Positions 9,749-18,684 of a stretch of DNA of 64,000 nt are shown here, piece after piece. This DNA comes from Bacteroidales bacterium (GTDB lineage Bacteria; Bacteroidota; Bacteroidia; Bacteroidales; P3): NCBI GenBank assembly GCA_017451385.1, contig JAFSPS010000014.1, positions 1 to 64,000 on the forward strand, given 5' to 3'. A model generated the notes under the pieces. The model did not search any database and had not been told where the DNA came from. It was given only the letters and a program-made list of their open reading frames with translations. The stretch's first letter is position 1, and the number at the start of each line of letters is the position of its first letter. Both the position numbers and the translations under genes were made by a program.

Positions 9749-9810
9749 TTAACGAGAAAGGGCAGGCTTTCGTATTTCAGACACCGCATATTACATCCAC
9801 TCAGACACTG
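9749..9810. repeat. Shared intergenic element, copy 1
   Basis: TTAACGAGAAA (9749-9759), a 7-nt gap, CTTTCGTATTT (9767-9777) and a tail ending in TCAGACACTG (9801-9810). The same two 11-mers, with identical spacing, and a related tail (TCAAACACTG) occur at 16099-16159. Here the element lies between the divergent NUDIX gene and the metal-uptake operon, about 38 nt upstream of the NUDIX start. Confidence 0.6.
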
Positions 9811-9884
9811 GTCTGACGACGATAGAAGCAATCAAAAAAAACGTTTGCACCATTATTTTTTCTCACTGCAAGTCAAAAAAAACA

Positions 9885-9892
9885 TACCTTTG
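9885..9892 (+). promoter_or_regulatory. -7 element before the metal-uptake operon
   Basis: TACCTTTG matches the phylum -7 consensus TAnnTTTG. No TTTG lies 19-21 nt upstream. If used, transcription would start about at 9898, where the likely GTG start codon of the first gene lies, giving a leaderless or nearly leaderless mRNA. Confidence 0.5.
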
Positions 9893-9897
9893 CAACA

Positions 9898-10251
9898 GTG
9901 AAATACCAAGTGCGACAAAGATTATCCGCTATCATCCTGATAGTTGCGTTGCTGCCCATGCTGGCAGCAACTATGTTGCACACCCATCACCACAAGAACG
10001 AGGAAGGCACACGCTGCGAGCAATGCGTGAGACACATACCTCACGCGACACATTTCGACGAGACGTCAACCACCATTGACCATTGCCTTATCTGCCAACT
10101 GATTACCACCCCCTACGACCACACGGAAAAAGGCGAGTACCTGTTTGGCAGCCACTATTGCGTCAGCCTCGTCATGCCGCGCCTCGATGCCGCCGCAACG
10201 TCACCCATTGAGGCTATCGCCTTGCGCGGTCCGCCAGCTGTTTTCGTATAG
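9898..10251 (+). CDS. Small His/Cys-rich membrane-anchored or secreted protein of the metal operon
   Basis: 117 residues. After a hydrophobic N-terminal segment (about 8-27) come clusters of metal-ligand residues: HTHHH, CEQC, HIPHATH and DHCLIC. I do not recognise a named family, though the layout recalls DUF2946-type small proteins with a hydrophobic N-terminus and His/Cys clusters. I infer periplasmic metal binding from these residues and from the neighbours, a TonB receptor 99 nt downstream and a His-rich lipoprotein. The start is a GTG at 9898; the next ATG (9958) would remove the membrane segment. The GTG sits only 6 nt after a -7 promoter element, so translation may be leaderless. Confidence 0.65.
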   Translation: MKYQVRQRLSAIILIVALLPMLAATMLHTHHHKNEEGTRCEQCVRHIPHATHFDETSTTIDHCLICQLITTPYDHTEKGEYLFGSHYCVSLVMPRLDAAATSPIEAIALRGPPAVFV

Positions 10252-10350
10252 ATAGCCCTCCGTGCCGTTATCCGCCTCCTGCAACGCCTTGAGGGAGCCG
10301 TAGATAGCAGCCATTCTTACTATTACGAAAACCATTATCATCCATAAAAG

Positions 10351-12438
10351 ATGCTATCAACGATGATTGCTGCCGCCATGCTGATGACGGCGGCGGGCGA
10401 CACCAACATAACGCTGCCCAACGTTACAATAACTGCCAACACGGTGCACCACATGCAGATGCGCACCTCGCAGACCAATATGCTCATTACTGCCGACTTC
10501 CTGCAAAGCAACCTCGGCAGCAGCCTCATGCAGACCATCGAAGGACTCCCTGGCGTTAGCGCCACGTCCATCGGCGGCGGCCAGTCGCGCCCCGTGATAC
10601 GGGGGCTGGGGCTCAACAGGCTGGTGGTGTCCGAGAACGGGGTGAAGCACGAAGCCCAACAATGGGGCGACGACCACGGACTGGAGATTGACCAGTTCGC
10701 CATAGACCACATAGAGGTGCTGAAAGGGCCGTCGGCACTGCTCTACGGCTCCGATGCCATCGGCGGCGTGATAAACATCTGCTCCGACATGGTGCCCAAG
10801 CAACCGTTTGAAGGGGCTGTGACACTCATGGGACGCAGCGTCAACGACCAGCTGGGCGTAGCGGCACGCATCGGCGGACGGCACGGACTTTTCTTCTACC
10901 GCGCCAACGCCACATGGATAGACTACGCCGACAGCCGCGTCCCAACGGACAGCATAGAGTACTACTCATACAACATAGCCCTGCACAACAGGCGACTGCG
11001 CAACACGGCAGGGCAAGAGCGCGACGCAAGCCTCATGGTGGGGCTGGCTGGCGAACAGTGGCAGAGCAGCCTGCGCCTGTCCGACAGCTATGCCAAGAGC
11101 GGCTTCTTCGCCAACGCTCACGGCTTAGAGGTACGCCTATCGGACATAGACTACGACCGCTCGGCACGCGACATCGACCTGCCCTACCAGATGGCTAACC
11201 ACCTAAAACTGCAGAGCCACACCACGGGACGCATTGGCCTCTGGGGACTCGAGCTGCAGCTCACCATGCAGCACAACCATCGCGAAGAGCACAGCGAACC
11301 AGCAGCCCACGGCTATATGCCCCTGCCCGCAGCATCCCTCGAACGGGCATTCGACAAACGAACATACAACGCCACCTTTGCGGCACGCCATCCGCTCGGC
11401 GAACGCAATGTGGCGACAGTGGGCATAAGTGCTGAATGGCAACACAACCGGCGCGGCGGATGGGGTTTCATCATGCCCGACTACGACACGCGCACCCTCG
11501 GCATCTACGCCTACGACCGCTATCTCGCTACCGACGACTTCATCCTCAACGCCGGCATACGCTACGACGACGCCACAACCGACATACACGAATACAACGA
11601 CTGGTATGCTACGCCCACCCCCGAGGGCGAAAGCTACCTGCAGCGCGCAGCAGAATGTCACCACCACTTCGGCAGCCTCACCTACTCGGCAGGTGCCAAC
11701 TACACCATCGGCGCATGGACGCTGAAAGGCAACATAGGCAAGTCATTCCGACTCCCTTCGGCCAAAGAGCTGGGAGCCAACGGAGTGAACTATCACATAT
11801 TCCGCTATGAGCGAGGCAACACTGCGCTGCACCCCGAGCAGTCCTACCAGCTGGATGCGGCAGCCTATTGGAGCAACAGCCTATGGCAGATACAGATAGA
11901 ACCTTATCTCAACTACTTCTCCAACTACATCTATCTCAATCCGACAGCCTCGTATGTCGACGGCCTGCAACTATATCAGTACACCGAGGCTCGCGTGATG
12001 CGCTGTGGCATAGATGCCCTTGCCTCCTGTCGTTTCACCACACACTGGGAGGGCGAAATCAAAGGCGAATATCTGTTCGCTCGTCAGCTGTCGGGCGACA
12101 AGCGGGGCTACTCGCTCCCCTTCTCCACCCCATGGACAGCCGATGCCACGCTGCGCTACATCTACTTCTGGCATGGCGAAGGACACATACATATCAACGC
12201 CCACCTCGTGGGACGACAGGACGACATAGTGCCACCAGAGAGAGCCACCGACGGCTATTGGACGCTTAACCTCTCTTGGAACCACAGTTTCGCCGTGGCA
12301 CACAACACCCTCACCCTAGCACTACATGCCAACAACCTCCTCAACAAATACTACTACGACCACACAAGCTACTACCGCCTGAACAACATACCCGAAAGCG
12401 GACGCAACATCTCGGCAAGCATCAAGTACAGCTTCTAA
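10351..12438 (+). CDS. TonB-dependent receptor, ZnuD-like (probable zinc/metal uptake)
   Basis: A 695-residue outer-membrane receptor. A short leader is followed by a plug domain (about 25-150: LPNVTITA, VIRGLGLNRLVV, DHIEVLKGPSALLYGSDAIGGVIN) and a 22-strand-type barrel ending in a C-terminal Phe. There is no N-terminal carboxypeptidase-like domain, so it is not a SusC-type glycan importer. The plug segment with HEAQQWGDDHGLEID and the many His residues in loops (HNHREEHSEPAAHG, CHHH) recall ZnuD-type zinc receptors. Flanking His-rich genes support import of zinc or a similar divalent metal, driven by TonB. Substrate is inferred; receptor class is certain. Confidence 0.88.
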   Translation: MLSTMIAAAMLMTAAGDTNITLPNVTITANTVHHMQMRTSQTNMLITADFLQSNLGSSLMQTIEGLPGVSATSIGGGQSRPVIRGLGLNRLVVSENGVKHEAQQWGDDHGLEIDQFAIDHIEVLKGPSALLYGSDAIGGVINICSDMVPKQPFEGAVTLMGRSVNDQLGVAARIGGRHGLFFYRANATWIDYADSRVPTDSIEYYSYNIALHNRRLRNTAGQERDASLMVGLAGEQWQSSLRLSDSYAKSGFFANAHGLEVRLSDIDYDRSARDIDLPYQMANHLKLQSHTTGRIGLWGLELQLTMQHNHREEHSEPAAHGYMPLPAASLERAFDKRTYNATFAARHPLGERNVATVGISAEWQHNRRGGWGFIMPDYDTRTLGIYAYDRYLATDDFILNAGIRYDDATTDIHEYNDWYATPTPEGESYLQRAAECHHHFGSLTYSAGANYTIGAWTLKGNIGKSFRLPSAKELGANGVNYHIFRYERGNTALHPEQSYQLDAAAYWSNSLWQIQIEPYLNYFSNYIYLNPTASYVDGLQLYQYTEARVMRCGIDALASCRFTTHWEGEIKGEYLFARQLSGDKRGYSLPFSTPWTADATLRYIYFWHGEGHIHINAHLVGRQDDIVPPERATDGYWTLNLSWNHSFAVAHNTLTLALHANNLLNKYYYDHTSYYRLNNIPESGRNISASIKYSF

Positions 12439-12549
12439 CATCAGCCCTTGAGGCGGACGCCACCACCTCTCCGGCATCTATAAGCGGCGATTTATTATCA
12501 ATCTAATTCAAATCATTACATTAACACCTTATTAACCTTTTTCTAAAAA

Positions 12550-13071
12550 ATGAGACACATTATTGCATACGCCATCCTCCTTACATTAGCAGCCGTTGCC
12601 TGCACTACGGAGGACAAAGACACCACTGCTCCCGTCATAGCTACGGCGGGCTTTGACACCAACCCTATCGACTGCCAGACCTACCATGCTGGCGACACCA
12701 TCCATTTCTGCTATCTCTTTGAGGATAACCGCGAGTTGGGAGCCTACAACATAGAAATCCACAACAACTTTGACCATCACACTCATGGCACCTCCGCCAC
12801 CGACTGCGAAGATGGACACCACGACGAAGAGAACGAAGGACACGAACACCACGATGACGAAGAGACGCCAGCAGGGGCATGGGTCTTCGTGCAGGATTAT
12901 GCCATCCCCAGCGGCACCACGTCATACCTTGCCAAACAGGACATTGCCATACCGCTCGACATCACAGCAGGCGACTACCATTTCTCCATACGCCTCACCG
13001 ACCGCGCCGGATGGCAAGAAATCAAGGCTATAGCTATAAAGATAAAAACAAATCAGGCATTAGAAGAATAG
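12550..13071 (+). CDS. His/Asp/Glu-rich DUF4625 lipoprotein
   Basis: 173 residues starting with a lipoprotein signal whose lipobox is LAAVAC (lipidated Cys18). The fold-like region matches DUF4625, a Bacteroidota family of beta-sandwich lipoproteins. Between about residues 78 and 105 is an insert extremely rich in His, Asp and Glu (GHHDEENEGHEHHDDEE), typical of metal-chelating loops. It follows the TonB receptor by 111 nt and is probably in the same operon, where it could hold the metal at the cell surface or in the periplasm. Metal binding is inferred from composition and context. Confidence 0.8.
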   Translation: MRHIIAYAILLTLAAVACTTEDKDTTAPVIATAGFDTNPIDCQTYHAGDTIHFCYLFEDNRELGAYNIEIHNNFDHHTHGTSATDCEDGHHDEENEGHEHHDDEETPAGAWVFVQDYAIPSGTTSYLAKQDIAIPLDITAGDYHFSIRLTDRAGWQEIKAIAIKIKTNQALEE

Positions 13072-13730
13072 AAATCCGAGGTCAAATCCGCAATCCTCCG
13101 ACGATAAGTATTGCGCAAGGCAACCTTTCGAATGGCAGCCATTAGAAAATCAAAACAAAAAAACTCGTAACCATGCAGTTGCAAAAACGACCACGAAGAT
13201 GACTGCTCAAACGACCAATTTGAGATAACTATATATCGCACATACGTGGAAATATTTAAGATATAATACTTCTACGGCGAGGAGGGCAATGCCATAGAGA
13301 TGCAGATATAGGTTTGTCCGATCTCCAATCTGTTGCAGAGCGACGTGAAGTACCGTTGAGCATTTTTCAACTTTTTTACTACAGTGAGGTAGAGGCTGAT
13401 GTACTACGTGGATTTCTTCAGTTTCCATGAAAACCCATAGCGGACGTAGGGAAGAATCAACGCGGACGATGCAAATGCGTCACAAGCCAGCTGGAACTGA
13501 ATTTTTGAGAGTGGGTGGCTTACTTTCGATGACTGCCGTTTCGAGATCATGAGCATTACTATATATCAATGCCTTGTCCAAGCGATTAGCAACTTATTCC
13601 TTTTTTGTCAGACACCTAAAATAGAATTACATCCACACTCGATAGCATAGACTCTATCTCGTCATATCACTTCATATTTCTATTGTCTTGACATAAGCTT
13701 TTCATGCATAAATGACATGTGAAAGAAAAA
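13072..13730. other. Gene-poor AT-rich stretch
   Basis: About 660 nt without a supportable gene. A minus-strand frame at 13207-13428 is open for 73 codons but shows no family-like features. The plus strand has broken stretches that resemble coding sequence only weakly. At 13183-13220 there is a degenerate relative (CGACCACGAAGATGA) of the 64-69 nt tandem repeat at 43326. Base composition turns AT-rich from here up to 14.6 kb. Confidence 0.4.
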
Positions 13731-13763
13731 TTTGCTATGTTTTTTTAGAAATGTTTATTTTTG
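13731..13763 (+). promoter_or_regulatory. Promoter of leader RNA copy A
   Basis: TTTG (13731-13734), 21 nt, then TATTTTTG (13756-13763), a good match to the phylum consensus. Transcription would start about 13769, immediately before the first hairpin of the structured RNA. Confidence 0.7.
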
Positions 13764-13768
13764 CATGC

Positions 13769-13973
13769 AGATTTCACAAGAGAAAGTGAAACTGAGATTA
13801 CACGAAGCGTTATGCTTACCTTGCTAAAGGAAACGTAGGAAATTTCATAATCAACAAGCAAGAAGGTATAATGTTCGCGCTGTGTAAGCGTGGACTGTAG
13901 CCTGTTCTACTTGTTGAGGTTATTCCTACGACCGCCTTTAGAAAGAGCAGAATTCGGTGCCACGCTTCTTTTA
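13769..13973 (+). ncRNA. Structured leader RNA, copy A
   Basis: A roughly 205-nt element with a paralogue at 22138-22345. Helices read from the sequence: P0 13772-13777/13786-13791; P1 GAAGCGT 13804-13810/13962-13968; P2 CTAAAGG 13824-13830/13935-13941; P3 CGTAGGAA 13834-13841/13923-13930; P4 TCAACAAG 13851-13858/13910-13917; P5 CGCT 13878-13881/13887-13890. P0, P2, P3, P4 and P5 have different sequences but still pair in copy B. AAGCGTGG (13886-13893) can also pair with CCACGCTT (13960-13967), competing with P1. It ends 60 nt before the gene at 14033, so it is either its 5' leader or a separate 6S-like RNA. I do not recognise the family. Confidence 0.7.
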
Positions 13974-14032
13974 TCCCCCCAAAAAAATCGTAAATGGCGG
14001 CACCGCTGTTTTACAAAACAACATACACAAAT

Positions 14033-14920
14033 ATGAAAAAGACATTATTAATCACATTCCTCCTCTCGTTATTCGTCTCGTCGTTTGCGCAAGTCAACAT
14101 TAGAGAGGACTATTCTGGAAAAATCGAAGGATATTTGAGGTCAATTCCTTCATTTTTCGCTAAAAACAATAAAACCAAACTGTTTTTCGCATCTGAAAAC
14201 TATTCTAAAGGCAGTAGTTTGTCTAGTGTTTTATTCACAATACTTGGTGATGATTTTACTATTGAGCAACGTTTTGAAATATCAGTTGTTCCTATGGGTT
14301 ACTTTGACTTTGATGCATCGTTGTTCTCAGAAGATATGGACATATATTTAACACAGACTCTATTCAACAATGATGAAGAATATGAATTCTTTGTTTGCAA
14401 TCGTGGCGATGATGGGCATGTCTTGTCTGTTCAACTAATAAGTAACAACGAGGTATTATACACTTTTAATCCGCCTGCAAATAGTGCAGAATTACGATGG
14501 CATACACATATTAGCCTTTTCAAGTATAGGGATAACTTTTATGTATGGCTCAAATGGGAAGCCGATAGAAGAACAGATAGGGACACATGGCAGGACATAG
14601 GAACTTACTCCGACGAGTTCTACAGCGTCAATCATGGTAGCGTGACATCTGTTCTCGAACCCGTAGATATCGAACTGCCATTCAATGTTATTCCCTCTGT
14701 TGCAAGCCGAAGTCAAAATATCACCATTCAAATAGGCGACGAAACCGATGCCTCCGAAGTATCGATAATAGAGAGTAATGGTCGTATCGTGAAGCGTTTC
14801 GACATCACGCCGGGACAGCGTGAAATAACAATCCCCGCTGCAGAACTCGGCACAGGTATCAAGGTGGTAAGTGCCACCAACGGCAACCTATCCGCCACAC
14901 GCAAAATCATCATCAGATAG
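14033..14920 (+). CDS. Secreted protein with T9SS type A sorting domain, unknown function
   Basis: 295 residues. The ATG at 14033 opens a clear signal peptide (MKKTLLITFLLSLFVSSFAQ); the frame extends 39 nt upstream without features. The middle 190 residues form an unrecognised, probably beta-rich domain. From about residue 215 there is a C-terminal type A sorting-like domain with SIIESNGRIVKR, an IPAAELGTGI turn and final KIIIR, so the protein should be exported through T9SS. Codons in the N-terminal two thirds are AT-rich, unlike the neighbours, while the sorting domain is closer to the local composition, suggesting a mosaic gene. It is directly downstream of structured leader RNA copy A and is followed by a hairpin terminator. 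Confidence 0.75.
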   Translation: MKKTLLITFLLSLFVSSFAQVNIREDYSGKIEGYLRSIPSFFAKNNKTKLFFASENYSKGSSLSSVLFTILGDDFTIEQRFEISVVPMGYFDFDASLFSEDMDIYLTQTLFNNDEEYEFFVCNRGDDGHVLSVQLISNNEVLYTFNPPANSAELRWHTHISLFKYRDNFYVWLKWEADRRTDRDTWQDIGTYSDEFYSVNHGSVTSVLEPVDIELPFNVIPSVASRSQNITIQIGDETDASEVSIIESNGRIVKRFDITPGQREITIPAAELGTGIKVVSATNGNLSATRKIIIR

Positions 14921-14952
14921 ACATATTGATTGTCCTGTTCACTTTCTCTCAT

Positions 14953-14994
14953 GAGATGCCCCGGCTAAAGAATCAGCAGGGGCATCTCTTGTAT
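14953..14994 (+). terminator. Probable terminator of the T9SS type A gene
   Basis: GAGATGCCCC (14953-14962) pairs perfectly with GGGGCATCTC (14979-14988), followed by TTGTAT. It begins 33 nt after the stop codon at 14920. Confidence 0.6.
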
Positions 14995-15313
14995 CATCAC
15001 AATAGTAAAGCGATACCTATTGGTGTCCGATAAAACTTTATTATCGAGCTGAGCAAAAAAGGTTGACATTCCGCAATGCCAGCCCTTAGGTTTATCTTTG
15101 CGGTTCCTAAACAAAAATTGTGTGCGCATAACGTACTTTTGTGTCTGACTTTATTGTTTTTAACAACAGACAAAACACCATTCAATATTTTCGTGGGTGC
15201 TATAACCAGAAGCATATTAGTTAGCTTCGTCACTTTTCGTGGTCGAAAAAATCTGTCGTCCTCTTCCCTTTCGTGGTCGAGAAAACTGCAGTCAATTCAC
15301 GGTCGAGATAGCG
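14995..15313. other. Intergenic stretch with an orphan -7 element and repeat remnants
   Basis: No gene can be supported. A lone TATCTTTG (15093-15100) resembles a -7 promoter box, but no -33 box and no coding frame follow. From about 15234 to 15308 there are two or three degenerate copies of TTTCGTGGTCGA, the reverse complement of the start of the tandem repeat unit at 43326. Confidence 0.4.
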
Positions 15314-15937
15314 TCAGCCCACCTCCTCGCCATAGAAGCGGTCGAAAAAACCTCTCAGGCAGTCCTCGTCGGCTATAATCTGACGCAGTCGGCGCAGTCC
15401 TTCGGCATTGTTGCTCTCGGGCAGCCATAGGCGCAGATAGCCTCCTTCGGCATACTTCTCATGCAGATGGTCGAGAGTGCGCTGCCAGTGCCCTTCACGG
15501 TCAAGATGAGGATAGTGCGACATGCCATACTGCACCGTACGGCGTATGATGTCGGCAGGCACTATGTCGCGGTCTGCCTCTGCCACAATGCGCCCATAGA
15601 TAGTGCGTGGCTCATGCTGGTTTGAGGCGCGGTGGTCCTCCACAGCCTCCGCCATAATGCCAATCTCCTCCTCGCTGAAAAACTGCCGCAGGTGCTCGTC
15701 GCTGCGCATCATTGCAGCCGACACGAGGTGATGACGCTCCCTCCCCTCACACAATCCTATATCGTGGTAGGCGGCGATGCAGTAAACCATATCATTATCA
15801 ACCGAGTAGAATGCAGCAAGACGAAGACTCTCCGCCATCACCTTCTCGACATGTCCGCGCCGATGAGCGGCATCGAAAGCATCGTAGAGCGGCAGGATGC
15901 TACGTTCTATATAGTTGTGCAGGACTTCGTTAGGCAT
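15314..15937 (-). CDS. HD-domain phosphohydrolase, uncharacterised
   Basis: A 207-residue cytoplasmic protein with the metal-binding HD signature in order: RRGHVEKV (His near 28), AAYHDIG (His-Asp near 57-58), a later EDHR His and EADRDI Asp (about 122). This is the pattern of the HD superfamily, which hydrolyses phosphate esters of nucleotides or related compounds. The substrate cannot be told from sequence. The ATG at 15937 starts a compact N-terminus with no signal peptide. The gene stands alone between two long intergenic stretches. Confidence 0.8.
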   Translation of the reverse strand: MPNEVLHNYIERSILPLYDAFDAAHRRGHVEKVMAESLRLAAFYSVDNDMVYCIAAYHDIGLCEGRERHHLVSAAMMRSDEHLRQFFSEEEIGIMAEAVEDHRASNQHEPRTIYGRIVAEADRDIVPADIIRRTVQYGMSHYPHLDREGHWQRTLDHLHEKYAEGGYLRLWLPESNNAEGLRRLRQIIADEDCLRGFFDRFYGEEVG

Positions 15938-15968
15938 TGCAAATATATCTAAATGGACTTCTGTAAAT

Positions 15969-16047
15969 AACTCCGTAGGAGTTGCATATAAATAGAAAAT
16001 GTTTAATTTTCAAACCTCTCATCCTCGTAGAGGTTGCATATAAATAC
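15969..16047 (+). repeat. Two copies of a hairpin plus TTGCATATAA repeat
   Basis: ACTCCgtaGGAGTTGCATAT followed by AAATAG (15970-15995) and CCTCgtaGAGGTTGCATAT followed by AAATA (16023-16046). Each is a short hairpin with a GTA loop followed by TTGCATATAA. A third copy lies on the minus strand at 34621-34660. The stem bases differ between copies but remain paired. Confidence 0.65.
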
Positions 16048-16344
16048 TATTTATAGAAGTCACCATAACTCTCTCTATTATACATTATTCTTAATCCCTT
16101 AACGAGAAAAAACATTCTTTCGTATTTAAGAATTATCCGTCATATCCATTCAAACACTGATTAAACAGCAATTAAGCAATAGCCAATTGCCATTCATTCT
16201 CATTCAAAAAGGACTGCGACAGATTTTTTTCAATCGCAATACATATATTTTTTTGCGAAGTAAAAATGATGTATTACTGCAACCAAATTAAATTAAGTAA
16301 GTCTTAAAATCAACTTGAAAGTGCAACTCGATGGAAAACCACTC
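16048..16344. other. Intergenic stretch holding shared element copy 2
   Basis: No gene seen. TTAACGAGAAA (16099-16109), a 7-nt gap and CTTTCGTATTT (16117-16127) with a tail ending CAAACACTG (to 16159) repeat the element at 9749-9810 with the same spacing. Further on, TATATTTTTTTGC near 16250 resembles a weak -7 box, but nothing coding follows on the plus strand. Confidence 0.5.
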
Positions 16345-16391
16345 TAAACAAAGAAAGGGGTTCGTTGCACTCTTGGCGACGAACCCTTTTC
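16345..16391 (-). terminator. Terminator of pnp
   Basis: GAAAGGGGTTCGT (16353-16365) pairs with ACGAACCCTTTTC (16379-16391), a 13-position stem with one mismatch or wobble. On the minus strand it is followed by TTTGTTTAG. It lies 35 nt beyond the pnp stop. Confidence 0.7.
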
Positions 16392-16425
16392 TTTCGTATA
16401 ATTAAACTACTGTATCATACGGCTT

Positions 16426-18684
16426 TTATCTACGACGGTCGTTGCCACCGCTGCGGCGACGCTCGCCATTGCCACGCTCGCCACGCGGAGAGCCACCTTC
16501 GCGACGTTCGCCACGCGGGGCACCGCCCTCACGACGCGGAGCACGAGGTTTCTCCTCCACATAGCCTTCAGGCTTGGGGAGCAAGGCACGACGGCTGAGC
16601 TTCAGCTTGCCCGTCTTCTCGTCGATGGCGATAATCTTCACCTGCAGCTCGTCGCCCTCTTCGAGCAGCCCTTCGAGCGTGTCGGTACGCTTCCAGTCAT
16701 ATTCGCTGATGTGCATCAGTCCCTCTTTGCCCGGCAGGAACTCGAGGAAAGCACCGAACTCTACGATGCTGACGACTTTGGCGTTATACACCTGTCCCAC
16801 CTCGGGAACGGTGCATATATCCTTGATGCGTTTGACGGCGGCCTCGATGCCATCCTTGTTGGCAGAGGCGATGTCAACAATACCATATTCGCCGACCTCC
16901 TCGATGTTGATGATGGTCTCGGTCTCAGCCTGCAGCTTCTGGATGACTTCGCCACCCTTGCCGATGACGGCGCCAATGAAGTCCTTAGGAATCTGAATCT
17001 GGACGATGCGAGGCACGAAGGGCTTGTAGTCCTCACGCGGTGCGGGGATGGTGCTCTCGATGTGGTCGAGGATATGGAGACGACCCTGACGAGCCTGCTC
17101 AAGAGCCTTGGCGAGGACGTCGTAGCTCAGTCCATCGACCTTGATATCCATCTGGCAGGCGGTGATGCCGTCGCGCGTACCAGTGACCTTGAAGTCCATG
17201 TCGCCGAGGTGGTCCTCGTCGCCGAGGATGTCGCTCAGCACAGCCCACTTGTCGCCCTTAGAGATGAGGCCCATAGCGATGCCTGCCACAGGCTTGCGGA
17301 TTTTCACGCCGGCATCCATCAGGGCGAGACAGCCTGCGCAGACGGTAGCCATAGACGACGAGCCGTTGCTCTCAAGGATATCGCTGACCACGCGGATGGT
17401 GTAGGGGCACTCGGCCTCTGTGGGCAGCACCTCTTTCAGGGCGCGCCATGCCAAGTGGCCGTGACCAACCTCACGACGGCTGAGGCCTCGGTTGCCCTTC
17501 ACCTCGCCAGTGGCGAAGGCGGGGAAGTTGTAGTGCAGCAGGAAGCGGCGTTTGCCCTCCACCACGGCACCATCTATTATCTGCTCGTCGAGCTTAGTGC
17601 CCAGCGTCACCGTAGAGAGCGACTGCGTCTCGCCACGGGTAAAGATGGCGCTACCGTGAGCCGAAGGCAGGTAGCTGACTTCGCTCCAGAGGGGACGTAT
17701 CTCGTCAAGCTGACGGCCGTCAAGGCGCGTGCGCTCGTTGAGCACCATGTCGCGCATAGCCTCACGCTCGGTGTCGTGATAGTAGCGGTCTATCATGAAT
17801 TTAATATCGTCCGTCAGGGTCTCCTCAGTGTAGTTGGCCTCGATAAACTCTTTCTTGATAGCCTCGAAGCCCTCTTCGCGCTGATGCTTGTTGGCAATGC
17901 CCTGTTTGGAGAAGTCGTAGCACTTCTGATAGACGCTGTCGTGGACACGCTGACGCAGCTCCTCGTCGTTAATCTCATGGCAGTATTCGCGTTTCTCCGT
18001 CTTGCCGGCTTCCACGGTCAGCTCGGCGATAGCGCGGCACTGTATGCGTATAGCCTCATGGGCTGCCTTCAAGGCTCCCAGCATTATCTCCTCACTCACC
18101 TCCTTCATCTCGCCTTCCACCATCATGATGTTGTCCTCGGTGGCGGCAACGATAAGGTCAAGGTCGGCACGTTCTATGTCCTGCATAGGGGTGTTGATGA
18201 CATACTTGCCGTCAAGATAGGAGACACGCACCTCGGAAACAGGGCCGCCGAAAGGTATGTCGCTCACTGCCAGAGCCGATGCTGCCGCAAGTGCTGCCAG
18301 CTGGTCAGGCATAGTATCTTTGTCGCCAGAGATGAGGGTTATCTGCACCTGCACCTCGGCATGGAAGTTGCTGGGGAAGAGGGGACGCAGAGCACGGTCC
18401 ACCAGACGAGCGATGAGAATCTCATGCTCCGAGGGACGTGCCTCGCGCTTGAAGAAACCGCCGGGGAAACGCCCCATAGCGGCATATTTCTCTTGATAGT
18501 CAACAGTAAGGGGCATGAAGTCAACGTTCTCGCCAGCCTCTTTCTTTGCACATACCGTGGCGAGGAGCATCGTGTCGTTCATACGGACCACGGCGGAGCC
18601 GTCGGCCTGTTTGGCAAGTTTGCCAGTCTCGATTTCAATCATTCGGCCATCGCCGAGATCGAAGCGCTTTGTGATAATGTTCAT
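16426..18684 (-). CDS. pnp: Polyribonucleotide nucleotidyltransferase (PNPase)
   Basis: PNPase is a cytoplasmic trimeric exoribonuclease that degrades RNA 3' to 5' with phosphate and is part of the mRNA decay machinery. The 752-residue protein shows the whole architecture: two RNase PH domains (about 10-225 and 320-540) separated by the helical domain, a KH domain with [14 protein letters not shown] near 566, an S1 domain from about 630 ([21 protein letters not shown]) and an Arg/Gly-rich tail (about 713-752, repeated RGER and REGG motifs). Such tails occur in Bacteroidota PNPases and probably bind RNA. It lies downstream of rpsO on the same strand, the arrangement also found in E. coli, but a strong terminator separates them. 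Confidence 0.97.
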   Translation of the reverse strand: MNIITKRFDLGDGRMIEIETGKLAKQADGSAVVRMNDTMLLATVCAKKEAGENVDFMPLTVDYQEKYAAMGRFPGGFFKREARPSEHEILIARLVDRALRPLFPSNFHAEVQVQITLISGDKDTMPDQLAALAAASALAVSDIPFGGPVSEVRVSYLDGKYVINTPMQDIERADLDLIVAATEDNIMMVEGEMKEVSEEIMLGALKAAHEAIRIQCRAIAELTVEAGKTEKREYCHEINDEELRQRVHDSVYQKCYDFSKQGIANKHQREEGFEAIKKEFIEANYTEETLTDDIKFMIDRYYHDTEREAMRDMVLNERTRLDGRQLDEIRPLWSEVSYLPSAHGSAIFTRGETQSLSTVTLGTKLDEQIIDGAVVEGKRRFLLHYNFPAFATGEVKGNRGLSRREVGHGHLAWRALKEVLPTEAECPYTIRVVSDILESNGSSSMATVCAGCLALMDAGVKIRKPVAGIAMGLISKGDKWAVLSDILGDEDHLGDMDFKVTGTRDGITACQMDIKVDGLSYDVLAKALEQARQGRLHILDHIESTIPAPREDYKPFVPRIVQIQIPKDFIGAVIGKGGEVIQKLQAETETIINIEEVGEYGIVDIASANKDGIEAAVKRIKDICTVPEVGQVYNAKVVSIVEFGAFLEFLPGKEGLMHISEYDWKRTDTLEGLLEEGDELQVKIIAIDEKTGKLKLSRRALLPKPEGYVEEKPRAPRREGGAPRGERREGGSPRGERGNGERRRSGGNDRRR

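Noticed and set aside
13207..13428. 73-codon minus-strand frame in the gene-poor stretch
   Set aside because: No signal peptide, domain or repeat, no promoter and no partner; probably chance.
13871..13873. TATAAT-like sequence within the leader RNA as an extra promoter
   Set aside because: The GTATAATG block is conserved in both copies within the RNA fold, and sigma factors of this phylum use TAnnTTTG boxes.
13769..13973. Firm assignment of the structured RNA as 6S RNA
   Set aside because: The long rod shape fits, but there are two copies, each close to a start codon, and I cannot run a covariance search. Left open.
15076..15378. 100-codon plus-strand frame after an orphan TATCTTTG box
   Set aside because: The frame crosses repeat remnants and overlaps the HD-domain gene; its composition is not protein-like.
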